A DNA stretch of 64,000 bases from Pseudomonas lini (GTDB lineage Bacteria > Pseudomonadota > Gammaproteobacteria > Pseudomonadales > Pseudomonadaceae), in contig NZ_OZ061318.1 of assembly GCF_964063345.1 (NCBI RefSeq), forward strand, positions 6,138,001-6,202,000, given 5' to 3'. The notes beneath the pieces were generated by a model, which did no database searches, was not told where the DNA came from, and saw nothing but the letters and a program-made list of their open reading frames with translations. Within the stretch, counting starts at the first letter, position 1. The number at the start of each line of letters is the position of its first letter. A program made the position numbers and the translations under genes. This document shows positions 53,287 to 62,187 of the stretch, piece after piece.

Positions 53287-54366
53287 ATGAGCAAACCATT
53301 CAGAATCGCCGCGATTGCCGGCGATGGCATCGGCAAGGAAGTCTTGCCGGAAGGGCTGCGGGTACTGGAGCAGGCCGCAAAAAAATGGCAACTGGATTTG
53401 AGCATCGAAGTGCTCGACTGGGCGCATTGCGATTATTACCTGGAACACGGGCAAATGATGCCCGCCGACTGGTTCGAACAACTCAAGGGCTTCGACGCGA
53501 TTTACTTTGGCGCCGTGGGCTGGCCGGACAAGGTGCCGGATCACATTTCCTTGTGGGGGTCGCTGCTGAAGTTTCGCCGTGATTTCGACCAATACGTGAA
53601 CATCCGTCCGGTGCGGCTGTTTCCCGGTGTGCCGTGTCCGCTGGCCGGGCGCGAAGCCGGGGACATCGATTTCGTGGTGATCCGTGAAAACACCGAGGGC
53701 GAGTATTCGTCGGTCGGCGGCAAGATGTTCGAAGGCACCGAACATGAGTTCGTGCTGCAAGAGTCGGTGTTCACCCGACGTGGTGTGGACCGGATTCTCA
53801 AGTTCGCATTCGACCTGGCCCAGACCCGGCCGCGCAAGCGCCTGACGGCGGCGACCAAGTCCAACGGGATTTCCATCAGCATGCCGTACTGGGACGAACG
53901 CACTGCATTGATGGCTGCGAAGTACCCGGACGTCACCTGGGACAAGCAACACATCGACATCCTGTGTGCGCGGTTTGTGCTGCAACCGGACCGCTTCGAT
54001 GTGGTGGTGGCGTCGAATCTGTTCGGCGACATTCTGTCCGACCTGGGGCCGGCCTGCGCTGGAACCATCGGCATCGCGCCATCGGCGAACCTCGATCCGG
54101 AGCGGCGGTTTCCTTCGCTGTTCGAACCGGTGCATGGCTCGGCGCCGGACATCTATGGGCAGAACATCGCGAACCCGATTGCGATGATCTGGTCCGGTGC
54201 CTTGATGCTGGACTTCCTGGGCAATGGCGATGAACGCTATCGCGCGGCCCATGACGGCATTCTCAAGGCCATCGAGCAGGTTATCTCCCAAGGACCGATC
54301 ACCCCTGATCTGGGCGGGCAGGGCTCGACCCAGGATGTCGGTGGGGCAATCGCCGCGGCGCTTTGA
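53287..54366 (+). CDS. Tartrate dehydrogenase/decarboxylase or D-malate dehydrogenase
   Basis: The 359-residue protein belongs to the isocitrate/isopropylmalate dehydrogenase fold. It starts IAAIAGDGIGKEVLPEGLRVLE, then has IRENTEGEYSSVGG, the metal-binding NLFGDILSDLGPA and EPVHGSAPDIYGQNIANPIA. Members oxidise and decarboxylate tartrate or D-malate with Mn and NAD. The ATG at 53287 with GAGGAG upstream is preferred to the TTG at 53284. A strong terminator follows about 60 bp after the stop. Confidence 0.9.
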   Translation: MSKPFRIAAIAGDGIGKEVLPEGLRVLEQAAKKWQLDLSIEVLDWAHCDYYLEHGQMMPADWFEQLKGFDAIYFGAVGWPDKVPDHISLWGSLLKFRRDFDQYVNIRPVRLFPGVPCPLAGREAGDIDFVVIRENTEGEYSSVGGKMFEGTEHEFVLQESVFTRRGVDRILKFAFDLAQTRPRKRLTAATKSNGISISMPYWDERTALMAAKYPDVTWDKQHIDILCARFVLQPDRFDVVVASNLFGDILSDLGPACAGTIGIAPSANLDPERRFPSLFEPVHGSAPDIYGQNIANPIAMIWSGALMLDFLGNGDERYRAAHDGILKAIEQVISQGPITPDLGGQGSTQDVGGAIAAAL

Positions 54367-54424
54367 GCTGAGGTAACGACAGGTCGGCTGGAAGCTCTAT
54401 TCATTCTTGTGCGTCACCCTTTTT

Positions 54425-54452
54425 AGCCCGTTCACACTGCGGGCTTTTTTTT
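54425..54452. terminator. Rho-independent terminator
   Basis: AGCCCG pairs with CGGGCT around a 9-nt loop and is followed by eight T residues on the plus strand. It ends the semialdehyde/tartrate dehydrogenase unit and lies before the convergent LysR gene. Confidence 0.85.
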
Positions 54453-54584
54453 GGGCAAATAGCGATGTGCACTGGGTAGAATTTCTTGAACCTCAGGGAA
54501 AGTCCATCCGACCGAATGGCGACTCAAACCAGAGATGTAGCAACTCGCCTGGCGCAACTGTACCCGAGACCTATGAATGGTCTT

Positions 54585-55460
54585 CTACCCCTCTAATACC
54601 AGAGACATGTCCGGGTATTTAGCGCACATGAAATCGACAAATGCGCGAACCTTCGGAGCAGCAAGACGCCTGGACGTGTGCACGACCCAGAGTTCGGGTT
54701 CTACACCCGATACCGTGCCCCACTGGACCAGTTCGCCACTAGCAAGCTGGTTCCATGCGATGGACTGTGGGATGAGGGCAGCACCACCGCCAGCGATAGC
54801 AGCATCGCGGATCATCAGGAACGAAGAGAACCGCAGCTTTGGGATGGGCTCCAGGACCAGGTGCCCTCCATCGAGTTTCCAATGGGTGGGCTCGAAACTC
54901 GAAACCACAATGCTGGGAACTGACCTGATTGCGCCGGGTGTAGGCATCGGTATTTCAGGCGCGGCCACCACAACCAGCCGGTCCTTGGCGAAGCAGCGGC
55001 CGACCAGAGTGCTGTCTGGGCTGGGGTTGATCCGAATAGCGACGTCAAATTGTTCCTCGACGAGGTCAACCACGCGATCCTCCGCCACGACCTCGATCGT
55101 GACTTCAGGATAGGCCGCACAAAATTCTGCGCCGATGCGCCCCATCGCAAGCTGCGAGAACAGGACTGGGGAAGCAACACGCAAGCGTCCGCGAGGCGTC
55201 GATACGCCCTCACGGGCCGCCGTCATGGCTTCGGCCACCTCGGCCAACGGCCCTTCGGCCCTGGCCATCAGTATCTCTCCAGCCTCGGTGAGCTTAAGAC
55301 CGCGTGCGCTGCGCTCGATCAGCCTCACGCCCAGTTGTTCCTCAAGGTCGGAGATTCGGCGCGATAAGGTGGCTTTGGATATGCCGCTCGCACGGCTCGC
55401 CTTTCCGAGCCCCTCATTCGTTGCGACGAGCGTGAAATCGATCAGAGCGTTCAGGTTCAT
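54585..55460 (-). CDS. LysR-family transcriptional regulator
   Basis: The 291-residue regulator begins MNLNALIDFTLVATNEGLGK. Its helix-turn-helix spans KASRASGISKATLSRRISDLEEQLG, and the effector domain follows (RGRLRVASPVLFSQLAMGRI). It belongs to the AaeR/DsdC-like branch often found divergent from quinone or NAD(P)H oxidoreductase genes. It likely controls the four-gene unit starting at 55563. The frame is open to 55724, but the ATG at 55460 gives the standard N-terminus. Confidence 0.88.
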   Translation of the reverse strand: MNLNALIDFTLVATNEGLGKASRASGISKATLSRRISDLEEQLGVRLIERSARGLKLTEAGEILMARAEGPLAEVAEAMTAAREGVSTPRGRLRVASPVLFSQLAMGRIGAEFCAAYPEVTIEVVAEDRVVDLVEEQFDVAIRINPSPDSTLVGRCFAKDRLVVVAAPEIPMPTPGAIRSVPSIVVSSFEPTHWKLDGGHLVLEPIPKLRFSSFLMIRDAAIAGGGAALIPQSIAWNQLASGELVQWGTVSGVEPELWVVHTSRRLAAPKVRAFVDFMCAKYPDMSLVLEG

Positions 55461-55479
55461 GGTGTTCCATTTTTGAAAC

Positions 55480-55490
55480 GTAGTGTCTAC
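55480..55490. promoter_or_regulatory. Candidate LysR operator (GTAG-N3-CTAC)
   Basis: A perfect 4-bp dyad with a 3-bp gap (GTAGTGTCTAC) lies in the 102-bp region between the LysR gene and the oxidoreductase gene. Its position fits autoregulation and divergent control, but the motif is short. Confidence 0.3.
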
Positions 55491-55562
55491 ATGTTGGCGT
55501 CTTCGTTTTACTGATGCAACAGAATATCTTCTCGTCATTGGAACTCGATACGAGGAACTGCA

Positions 55563-56498
55563 ATGAGCACCCTGCAACGCGCTGTACTGATCCGAGCCTA
55601 TGGCGGCGCTGATACCGTGGAAGTAGCCGAGGTTGCAAAGCCAGAACCGGCGCAAGGCCAGGTTCTGGTTCGAGTTCGAGCCGCCGGGGTGAACGGTATC
55701 GATTGGAAGGTCCGCGAAGGCCATGTGCGAAATGCTTTCCCGCTTCCACTACCAATAGTACTCGGCGCCGAAATGGCGGGAGTTGTCGAGGCTGTCGGCC
55801 CCGGTGCCTCTCGCTTCCGTGTTGGCGATCGCGTCATGGGCGCGGTGGGAGGACTGGGCGCCTACGCCGAATTCGTGAGCGTCAGTGAAGCGAGCCTCTC
55901 CCTTACGCCTGTAGATCTTGATGACGTCCATGCTGCCGCTGTACCCGTCGCAGCCGTGGCGGCCTGGAAGAGCCTCCATCATGCGGGTCCGATTCATCCG
56001 GGCCAGCGAATCCTTATTCACGGCGCGGCAGGAGGACTGGGCGCCTATGCCGTGCAGTACGCCAAGCGGGCCGCCGCCGAGGTCTTCGCAACTGCGGGCA
56101 CTGCTGACCTGGATTATGTGCGCAGCCTCGGCGCCGATCATGTCATCGACTATCAATCCCAACGTTTCGAGGACGTCGTCCAGGACATTGACTTGGTGCT
56201 TGATTACGTCGGGGGTGAGGTACTGGATCGCTCGTGGCAGGTGTTGGCGGAAAACGGCGTCGTTGTCGGCACGTCATCACCCGATATCTTGGCGCGCACG
56301 CCGGCGAATCGCCGAGGCCTTTGGTTCATGAACAAACCTGACCCCGAACTTCTGGAGACGCTGGCCCAGGAAATCGCCAGCGGCACGCTGCAGTCCAGGA
56401 TCGGCAAAGTCGTCGGCTTCACCGACATCCCTGAGGCCATCGAACGTAATCGCAGCGCTTCACGGACTGGCAAGGTAGTGGCGGACTTCTCTCGCTGA
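55563..56498 (+). CDS. NAD(P)H:quinone oxidoreductase-type enzyme (zeta-crystallin-like)
   Basis: The 311-residue medium-chain dehydrogenase lacks zinc ligands. It has the GroES-like N-domain (VRVRAAGVNGIDWKVREGH), then the NADP site IHGAAGGLGAYAVQYAKRA. It belongs to the quinone reductase branch and probably reduces quinones or enones with NADPH. GAGGA precedes the ATG. It heads a four-gene unit with NmrA-like, DoxX and pirin genes, a combination suggesting defence against redox-active compounds. Confidence 0.88.
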   Translation: MSTLQRAVLIRAYGGADTVEVAEVAKPEPAQGQVLVRVRAAGVNGIDWKVREGHVRNAFPLPLPIVLGAEMAGVVEAVGPGASRFRVGDRVMGAVGGLGAYAEFVSVSEASLSLTPVDLDDVHAAAVPVAAVAAWKSLHHAGPIHPGQRILIHGAAGGLGAYAVQYAKRAAAEVFATAGTADLDYVRSLGADHVIDYQSQRFEDVVQDIDLVLDYVGGEVLDRSWQVLAENGVVVGTSSPDILARTPANRRGLWFMNKPDPELLETLAQEIASGTLQSRIGKVVGFTDIPEAIERNRSASRTGKVVADFSR

Positions 56499-56532
56499 CC
56501 CACTCTAAATATCCACTGTAGGAGATTCAAAA

Positions 56533-57402
56533 ATGAGCATTCTCGTTATTGGTGCCACGGGCACTATTGGTTCACTTATCACTCAGGGCCTTGCCAACGC
56601 GGGCGCCGAGGTCAAAGCCCTGGTGCGCCAATCGGGTAAGCGCGACTTTCCGGCCGGCGTTACTGAAGTTGTCGCAGACCTCACCGATGTACCGTCGATG
56701 CGCGTCGCGCTGTCATCGGTGCGGACGCTGTTCCTGCTCAACGCCGTTACGCCCGATGAGGTGACGCAAGCCCTCATCACGCTGAACCTCGCTCAGGAGG
56801 CTGGCATCGAGCGTATCGTCTACCTGTCGGTGATTCATGCCGACAAGTTCACCAATGTTCCGCACTTCACCGGCAAACATACGGTTGAACGCATGATCGA
56901 AAGCCTCGATATCCCCGCAACCATTCTGCGTCCGGCTTACTTCATGCAAAACGAACTCATGGTCCAGCAGACAATTCAGAACTACTCGGTATACCCGATG
57001 CCGATCGGCTCGGCGGGCGTTTCGATGATAGATGCGCGTGACATCGCCGATGTTGCCGTTGCAGAGTTGCTGCGACGCGACAGGGCACCTTCCGCCCTGG
57101 ATCGTGTAACGCTGGAGTTGGTCGGGCCGCAGGCACTTACCGGTGCCTCGGTGGCGAAGATCTGGAGCTCCGTTTTGGGGCGCGACATTGCCTACGGCGG
57201 TGACGATGTAGCGGCCTTCGAAGGACAGCTGGCTTCGTACGGTCCCACCTGGTTGGCCTATGACATGCGCCTGATGATGGCGGGCATCCAGAAGTTCGGC
57301 ATGCAAGCGGCTGACGGTACAGTGGATCGGCTAGAGGCCATCATTGGGCACCCGCTGCGCACCTATGAAGACTTCGTCCGCGAAGCCATTGCCGGGGTTT
57401 AA
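56533..57402 (+). CDS. NmrA-like NAD(P)-binding protein
   Basis: The 289-residue atypical short-chain dehydrogenase has the Rossmann motif VIGATGTIGSLITQGL and lacks a clear YxxxK pair. It shows ILRPAYFMQNELM and a GxxM DARDIADVA segment like other NmrA/azoreductase-like (YtfG-type) proteins. It may sense or reduce quinones with NAD(P)H. AGGAG precedes the ATG. Confidence 0.85.
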   Translation: MSILVIGATGTIGSLITQGLANAGAEVKALVRQSGKRDFPAGVTEVVADLTDVPSMRVALSSVRTLFLLNAVTPDEVTQALITLNLAQEAGIERIVYLSVIHADKFTNVPHFTGKHTVERMIESLDIPATILRPAYFMQNELMVQQTIQNYSVYPMPIGSAGVSMIDARDIADVAVAELLRRDRAPSALDRVTLELVGPQALTGASVAKIWSSVLGRDIAYGGDDVAAFEGQLASYGPTWLAYDMRLMMAGIQKFGMQAADGTVDRLEAIIGHPLRTYEDFVREAIAGV

Positions 57403-57500
57403 ACAGTCAAGGGCAAGGGGGGGATTTTTTGGCCAGTGCGCCGCCCCCCATACTAACTCTGTCCTCGTTCGGCTCTGACCCCTCTAAAGAGAACACTACA

Positions 57501-57908
57501 ATGAGCAACCAAGCTTCCACCGCGTCGAACACTCCGAGCAGAGCTCTCAAGTACACGTCCCTCGGATTACGTCTTGTTGCCGCTGCAGCATTTCTGGCAG
57601 CTGGCAGTGCCAAGCTCGCTGGCGTGCCAATGATGGTCGAGGTCTTCGAACATATTGGCTTGGGTCAGTGGTTCCGGACCGTGACGGGATTGGTCGAAGT
57701 AACGGGTGCTATCGCCCTGCTGATACCCGTCACCGCTGGACTGGCCGGTCTGCTGCTGGCGGTCACCATGTGTTTTGCTACTTTCACCCACCTGTTTGTT
57801 ATTGGCGGTAGTCCCGTACCGGCAATCGCGCTGCTGCTGATCACGGCGAGTATCGCTTGGCTCCACCGCGTCGGCATCTTGAACCTCATCCGTCCAATGC
57901 AAGCCTGA
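57501..57908 (+). CDS. DoxX-family membrane protein
   Basis: The 135-residue protein has four hydrophobic helices (LGLRLVAAAAFLAAGSAKLAG first) and a conserved GxGQWFRTVTGLVEVTGAIALL segment. DoxX-like proteins are linked to respiratory quinone handling or thiosulfate oxidation, but no activity can be assigned. The ATG at 57501 is chosen; an upstream in-frame start at 57429 lacks a ribosome site. A poly-G run near 57416-57425 lies in the gap before it. Confidence 0.82.
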   Translation: MSNQASTASNTPSRALKYTSLGLRLVAAAAFLAAGSAKLAGVPMMVEVFEHIGLGQWFRTVTGLVEVTGAIALLIPVTAGLAGLLLAVTMCFATFTHLFVIGGSPVPAIALLLITASIAWLHRVGILNLIRPMQA

Positions 57909-57927
57909 CCTTACGGGAATCGAAACC

Positions 57928-58830
57928 ATGACTACCTCCTCAACCAACCTTGATACGAGTCTGTTCCGGCGTATTGCGCACTGCTCGCGAGGAACGGCAG
58001 GTCATGGACCGATTACCCGTCTGATGAGTCCTTCTGATCTGGGGCAGGCTCTCAAGCCCTTCGTGTTCCTCGACATCTTTGACGTCAGTGGAGAGGCTAT
58101 CCATGCGATGGAGAGCATGCCTTTGCATCCCCATTCGGGCATAGCCACCGTGACGGTTTTTACAGAAGGCCGTGTGCGCTATAACGATCCGGATCATGGG
58201 GAAGGGACTATCGGTTATGGTGGTGTCGAATGGATGCGGGCCGGCGCAGGTATCTGGCATGGCAAAGAGCTGACTGCCGAAGACGTTCCTCGCATTCAGG
58301 GATTTCAACTGTGGATCGCCTTGCCGGCTGAGCTCGAAAACGGTGAGCCTGAAAGTCGCTACATCCAGTCAGTGGGCGCCAGTGAGAGCCAACCTGCTCA
58401 TGTGATACTCGGCAACTACCAAGGTGTGCAAAGCCCTATCCCTGCGCCGAAGAACGTCAATTATTTGCTGGTTACTTTAAAACCAGGAGAGCGTTGGGTG
58501 TATCAGCCACCTGCCGGCCACAGTGTCGGATGGCTCGCGCTCGCCAAGGGTGCGCTGAATGCCGGAGGCGTTATCCAGGCGGGTGAGATGGTTAGTTTCG
58601 ACTCCAACGAGGTACCTATCGCCTTGCAGGCATCAGGTCCAGAGGGTGCAGTGTTTGTCTTGGGTTCGGCTGTACCCCATCCCTATCCGCTACACCTTGG
58701 ATACTATTCGGTGCATACCAGTGCGCAGGCGCTTGAGGCGGGCGAGCGTCGCATAGCCGAGTTGGGTCAGAAGTTGAAGGCTGCCGGGGACCGTCGTACA
58801 GCGTCAGGGACGATTCCGGTCTTCCGCTGA
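57928..58830 (+). CDS. Pirin-family protein
   Basis: The 300-residue bicupin has the pirin N-terminal metal site (PLHPHSGIATVT, then EWMRAGAGIWHGKE) and a C-terminal cupin. Bacterial pirins can act as quercetinases or bind enzymes, and they often sit with DoxX and quinone reductase genes, as here. It starts 19 bp after the DoxX gene and ends the plus-strand unit. Confidence 0.9.
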   Translation: MTTSSTNLDTSLFRRIAHCSRGTAGHGPITRLMSPSDLGQALKPFVFLDIFDVSGEAIHAMESMPLHPHSGIATVTVFTEGRVRYNDPDHGEGTIGYGGVEWMRAGAGIWHGKELTAEDVPRIQGFQLWIALPAELENGEPESRYIQSVGASESQPAHVILGNYQGVQSPIPAPKNVNYLLVTLKPGERWVYQPPAGHSVGWLALAKGALNAGGVIQAGEMVSFDSNEVPIALQASGPEGAVFVLGSAVPHPYPLHLGYYSVHTSAQALEAGERRIAELGQKLKAAGDRRTASGTIPVFR

Positions 58831-58959
58831 CGGCTTGCAATCCATTACAGGTTACGCAGGCAGTGACGATTCCATCGAAGCTGACATTAGCCAGAGAGGA
58901 GAAGAATACGTCCCCAGTCGATCTCGCCCTGATACATGTCCTTATGCTGGTGCACGTTT

Positions 58960-59000
58960 CAGGGGGCCACTGCCTCCGTGGGTCTCAAGTGTCCCCCCTG
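58960..59000. terminator. Inverted repeat between convergent genes
   Basis: CAGGGGGCCACT and AGTGTCCCCCCTG form a stem of about 12 bp with one mismatch and a 16-nt loop, just before the end of the convergent aminotransferase gene. There is no T-run, so a terminator function is uncertain. Confidence 0.35.
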
Positions 59001-59010
59001 GCCCGCCGGT

Positions 59011-60201
59011 CTACCTGCTTGCAACCACCTGCCTTAGCGCCTCGACAAAGCGGCATAGATCGCTCTTCTGCGTGTAGAGGCTCGGCGATACCCGAAGGCC
59101 GCTGATGTGTCTGATCTGGCGGAACTTGACATGCACCCCGTGGGTGTTTCGAAGCGCCTGCTCAATCCATCGAGCATCGCATTGATCGATAGAGAACAGA
59201 CTGACTGCGCCCAGCTCAACGGAATCAAGGGGCGTGTGGAGCCTGAAACCGGGGATATTGCTGGCGAGGTCAACCCAGTAGCGGGTCAGCTCCTGTAGAC
59301 GCGCGTGAATGGCTTGCGTGCCGATTTGCGCATGGAAACGGATGGCGGGGGCAATGCCCGCCTGTATCGCCGAGTTATAGGTGCCGAGATTCCAGTGGTC
59401 GAACTTGTCGATCTGCAGCGGCTGCGGGTCGAAAGGTCCCAGCAACGGCCAGGTATTGTCGATTCGGTCGCGCCTGACAATGAGCATGCCATTGCCAACC
59501 GGAGCGCCCAGCCATTTGTGCAGGCTGGTGACGAAGTAGTCGCAACCCAGTTCGCGGAAGCTGAGCGGCATCTGCGCAAACGTCTGGGCACCGTCCACCA
59601 CCGTGATAATCGCCCGCGCCCGCGCCCGGGCCAGCGCACAGATGCGTTTTACCGGGAGGACCCGCCCGGTCCAGTGCAGCATGTGGGTCAGCTGGATCAC
59701 CCGGGTGCGCGGGGTAATGGCCTGCGCATAAGCATCGACGATGACATTCTCGTCGTCCATCAGGTCGAAGTCGACGGTCACCACTTCGATGCCTTCGCGC
59801 TGCTGACGCTGCAACCATCCGGCTATTACGCTCGGGTAGTCCCACAGCGAAACCAGCACTTGGTCGCCGGCCTTCAATGGAATGCCGAAGATGGCTGTCG
59901 ACAAGCCTTCGGATGAGTTGCGGTTCAGGGCGATCTCATCGGGATCGCAATCGGCCATGTCAGCCAGCTGTTGCTTGATCGTAGGGAGCTCGGCGTCGAG
60001 CTTGCTCCACATGTTGACGTCCGGGTTCTGGCTGATCAGCCGATAGGCATCGATCATAGCCTGCTCTACCACCAGCGGCGGCGGGCTCACGGCCGCGTTG
60101 TTCAGGTTCAGTAGGGGGCGCTGCTCCGGATAGGCTGCGCGCACGCGCTCCCAGAATGCTTCTCCTCCGACAGACTTGTCTGACATCGACTGCACTTCCA
60201 T
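59011..60201 (-). CDS. Class V aminotransferase-fold PLP enzyme (isopenicillin N epimerase-like)
   Basis: The 396-residue enzyme shows LNLNNAAVSPPPLVV and NRNSSEGLSTAIFG. The PLP aspartate is in TVVDGAQTFAQMP and the Schiff-base lysine in TSLHKWLGAP. Relatives include isopenicillin N epimerase, cysteine desulfurase-like EgtE and periplasmic PvdN. Unlike PvdN it has no twin-arginine leader, although a tatA gene is next to it. A second ATG at 60186 could be the true start. Reaction not assigned. Confidence 0.85.
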   Translation of the reverse strand: MEVQSMSDKSVGGEAFWERVRAAYPEQRPLLNLNNAAVSPPPLVVEQAMIDAYRLISQNPDVNMWSKLDAELPTIKQQLADMADCDPDEIALNRNSSEGLSTAIFGIPLKAGDQVLVSLWDYPSVIAGWLQRQQREGIEVVTVDFDLMDDENVIVDAYAQAITPRTRVIQLTHMLHWTGRVLPVKRICALARARARAIITVVDGAQTFAQMPLSFRELGCDYFVTSLHKWLGAPVGNGMLIVRRDRIDNTWPLLGPFDPQPLQIDKFDHWNLGTYNSAIQAGIAPAIRFHAQIGTQAIHARLQELTRYWVDLASNIPGFRLHTPLDSVELGAVSLFSIDQCDARWIEQALRNTHGVHVKFRQIRHISGLRVSPSLYTQKSDLCRFVEALRQVVASR

Positions 60202-60256
60202 TCCTGCTTTTCACCTCTGTTTGAATGGTTGACTGAGGCTTGGCATTCGCCAGGGT

Positions 60257-60481
60257 TCAGTATTTTTTTACCGAGTCTTCGAGCGTGCGCGCCTGAACGT
60301 CAATGGGCGGATCCCTGGGCTCATCAGTGACTGGCTTATCGTCGCCCATGGATTTGCGGAACCCCTTGATCGTGTCGCCGATATCCGTCCCCAAACCTTT
60401 CAGGCGCCTGGTTCCGAACAGCATGATCACGATCAACAGGATGATCAGGAGTTTCCCGGTACTGAAGCCACCTAATCCCAT
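60257..60481 (-). CDS. tatA: TatA/E-type twin-arginine translocase subunit
   Basis: The 74-residue protein has the N-terminal membrane helix (GKLLIILLIVIMLFG), the FGTRRLKGLGTDIG hinge and an amphipathic helix. A charged tail follows. It forms the Tat translocation pore. It stands alone without tatB and tatC, between a cupin gene and the PLP enzyme gene, so it is a second, dedicated copy rather than the main tat operon. Confidence 0.92.
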   Translation of the reverse strand: MGLGGFSTGKLLIILLIVIMLFGTRRLKGLGTDIGDTIKGFRKSMGDDKPVTDEPRDPPIDVQARTLEDSVKKY

Positions 60482-60566
60482 TATCTGTACTCCGCCGTAA
60501 GTGATTGCTCAGTTTGGTAGTGGGGCCAGCGGAGGAATATTCTCTGCCAGCACTCACTGGGTTCAG

Positions 60567-61274
60567 TTATTTGACGACGTAGAACTTGCGTACATAGACG
60601 CTGCTATGCCATGCGCATGGGGCGCCTCGGGGCACGAATACCGTATCGCCGGTGTTGACCGTCAGATCAGTCCCGTCCGCCACCTGAAGGGTGACGCTGC
60701 CTTCGATCAGGTGCATCAGTTCATGCAGCAGGTGCGGCCTCGCCCCGCGGGTATAGGGTGTCGAGTCCCAGACGCCGATGCGCAGGTTGGTCGGTTCTTC
60801 GACAAACAAATTGTGCGAGCGACATTGCGGTGCCGGGCTTAGCAGAATCTCTGGCCCCGGTGCCGCCGAGGGAGAGAGCAGGGTTAGCGGGGGGAGCGCG
60901 GTGAGCCCGGGATGGCGTTCTTCAACGAGCTGGGTATCCGCGCAGAATGCCCAGAGAGAGTCGGGTTGCGCCTCGATCTGCAGCGACGTACCACGGGCGA
61001 TCACGGCGCTGTCGCCGGGATTTAGTTGGAGCCTGTGATCCTGGCTCTGCAGGGTGACGCGTCCCGCGTGAACCACGATCATTTCGCTGTAGGGATAGTC
61101 ATCGACGCTGAATTGTCCGCTCGCCTGGACCACGCCGGCAGCGATGTCATCCGGCCCGAGATAAGCAATGTGCCGGTCGAAAGGATCGGTGACCCCCAAC
61201 GAACCGGGGGTGAATTTTGTTGAAGCGGGACTGCCGTCGGCGTGTGCCAACAGCACTGCAGTGGGCTCGAGCAT
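60567..61274 (-). CDS. Bicupin domain protein
   Basis: The 235-residue protein has two cupin domains. The first spans about 45-110 (SEMIVVHAGRVTLQSQDHRLQLNPGDSAV). The second is near 160-230 (LHELMHLIEGSVTLQVADGTDLTVNTGDTVFVPRGAPCAW). Metal ligands are incomplete in the first domain. Function is unknown; it may sense or modify a small metabolite. It lies between the GNAT and tatA genes on the same strand. Confidence 0.8.
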   Translation of the reverse strand: MLEPTAVLLAHADGSPASTKFTPGSLGVTDPFDRHIAYLGPDDIAAGVVQASGQFSVDDYPYSEMIVVHAGRVTLQSQDHRLQLNPGDSAVIARGTSLQIEAQPDSLWAFCADTQLVEERHPGLTALPPLTLLSPSAAPGPEILLSPAPQCRSHNLFVEEPTNLRIGVWDSTPYTRGARPHLLHELMHLIEGSVTLQVADGTDLTVNTGDTVFVPRGAPCAWHSSVYVRKFYVVK

Positions 61275-61329
61275 GAAGGTGTTTCTCCAAAAAATGCATC
61301 GTGTTGCGTTGGATGTACTGAGGGGTTTG

Positions 61330-62187
61330 TCAGCCGATGGCCTGAGTCACCAGCGCAAACTGGCGCACTGCGCCGACAGCCTGCGGTGGGGTGCCGCGAG
61401 CCATTTGTGCGACGGTGTCGACGTGCTTCAGCCCGGCCTCTTCCAGCCAAGGGGCCAGACCGCTGTCGGACGGTATGTCCATGCGCACGAAGGCGTCCGG
61501 CACTTGGGCCAACAACAGCGCAATCAAGTGCTTGGCCTGCTCTGGATTTTCCGCGATGACCGGGCCGATACAGCGACCACGGCCGAATGGACGCAGCATG
61601 GCGAAAGCGCGCAGCTGACCATCGCGCTCGATACCGACCGAGTGTTCGACGATATCGAACAGATCATTGAGCACGGCGTGTCTGTCCAGGCCGCTGCCGG
61701 CGTTGGCCAGTTCAATCTGGTTGCTCCGATCGGCTTCGATCAGCGGACGGCAATGCTCACCGGCTGCCAGGTCATTGAGTGCAGGAACCTGTGCGTGCCC
61801 CTGATGTTGTTGAATATGTCCAAACTCAATGAACCCCTGGCTGGCATAAAGCGGGGCGCCGGCCAGCGTCGCATTGAGCACGGGGGTACGCGATCCGCAA
61901 GCCTCAAGTGCCAGTTCCATCAGCTTGCGACCTATACCCTGGCCCTGGTACTCATCACTGACGATCACCAGGCCGATGGTGGCGTAATCTCCCTGCGGAC
62001 AGGTGAACGCGGTACCGATCAGGCGGTCTTGGTCTTCTACGACAAAACCCTGCGCGATGCGCTGCAACATGGCCCAGTCTTCCAGGCGGTGGGGCCACTT
62101 CAACTGCACGGACAAGTCATGGGCTGACGCCACATCGGCTGAGGTCATGGGGCGATAGATGTAGGCTGGGCGTTGCGAAATGGACAT
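61330..62187 (-). CDS. GNAT-family N-acetyltransferase
   Basis: The 285-residue protein has an N-terminal GNAT domain with the acetyl-CoA motif VSDEYQGQGIGRKLMELAL. A C-terminal extension has a second GNAT-like part (FAMLRPFGRGRCIGPVIAENPEQAKHLI). This two-part layout matches the Acetyltransf_1 plus Acetyltransf_18 proteins. Substrate is unknown. The ATG at 62187 with GGAGA upstream is chosen over an earlier in-frame start at 62253. Confidence 0.86.
   Translation of the reverse strand: MSISQRPAYIYRPMTSADVASAHDLSVQLKWPHRLEDWAMLQRIAQGFVVEDQDRLIGTAFTCPQGDYATIGLVIVSDEYQGQGIGRKLMELALEACGSRTPVLNATLAGAPLYASQGFIEFGHIQQHQGHAQVPALNDLAAGEHCRPLIEADRSNQIELANAGSGLDRHAVLNDLFDIVEHSVGIERDGQLRAFAMLRPFGRGRCIGPVIAENPEQAKHLIALLLAQVPDAFVRMDIPSDSGLAPWLEEAGLKHVDTVAQMARGTPPQAVGAVRQFALVTQAIG

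Noticed and set aside
60257..60481. Main tatABC operon
   Set aside because: No tatB or tatC gene flanks it.
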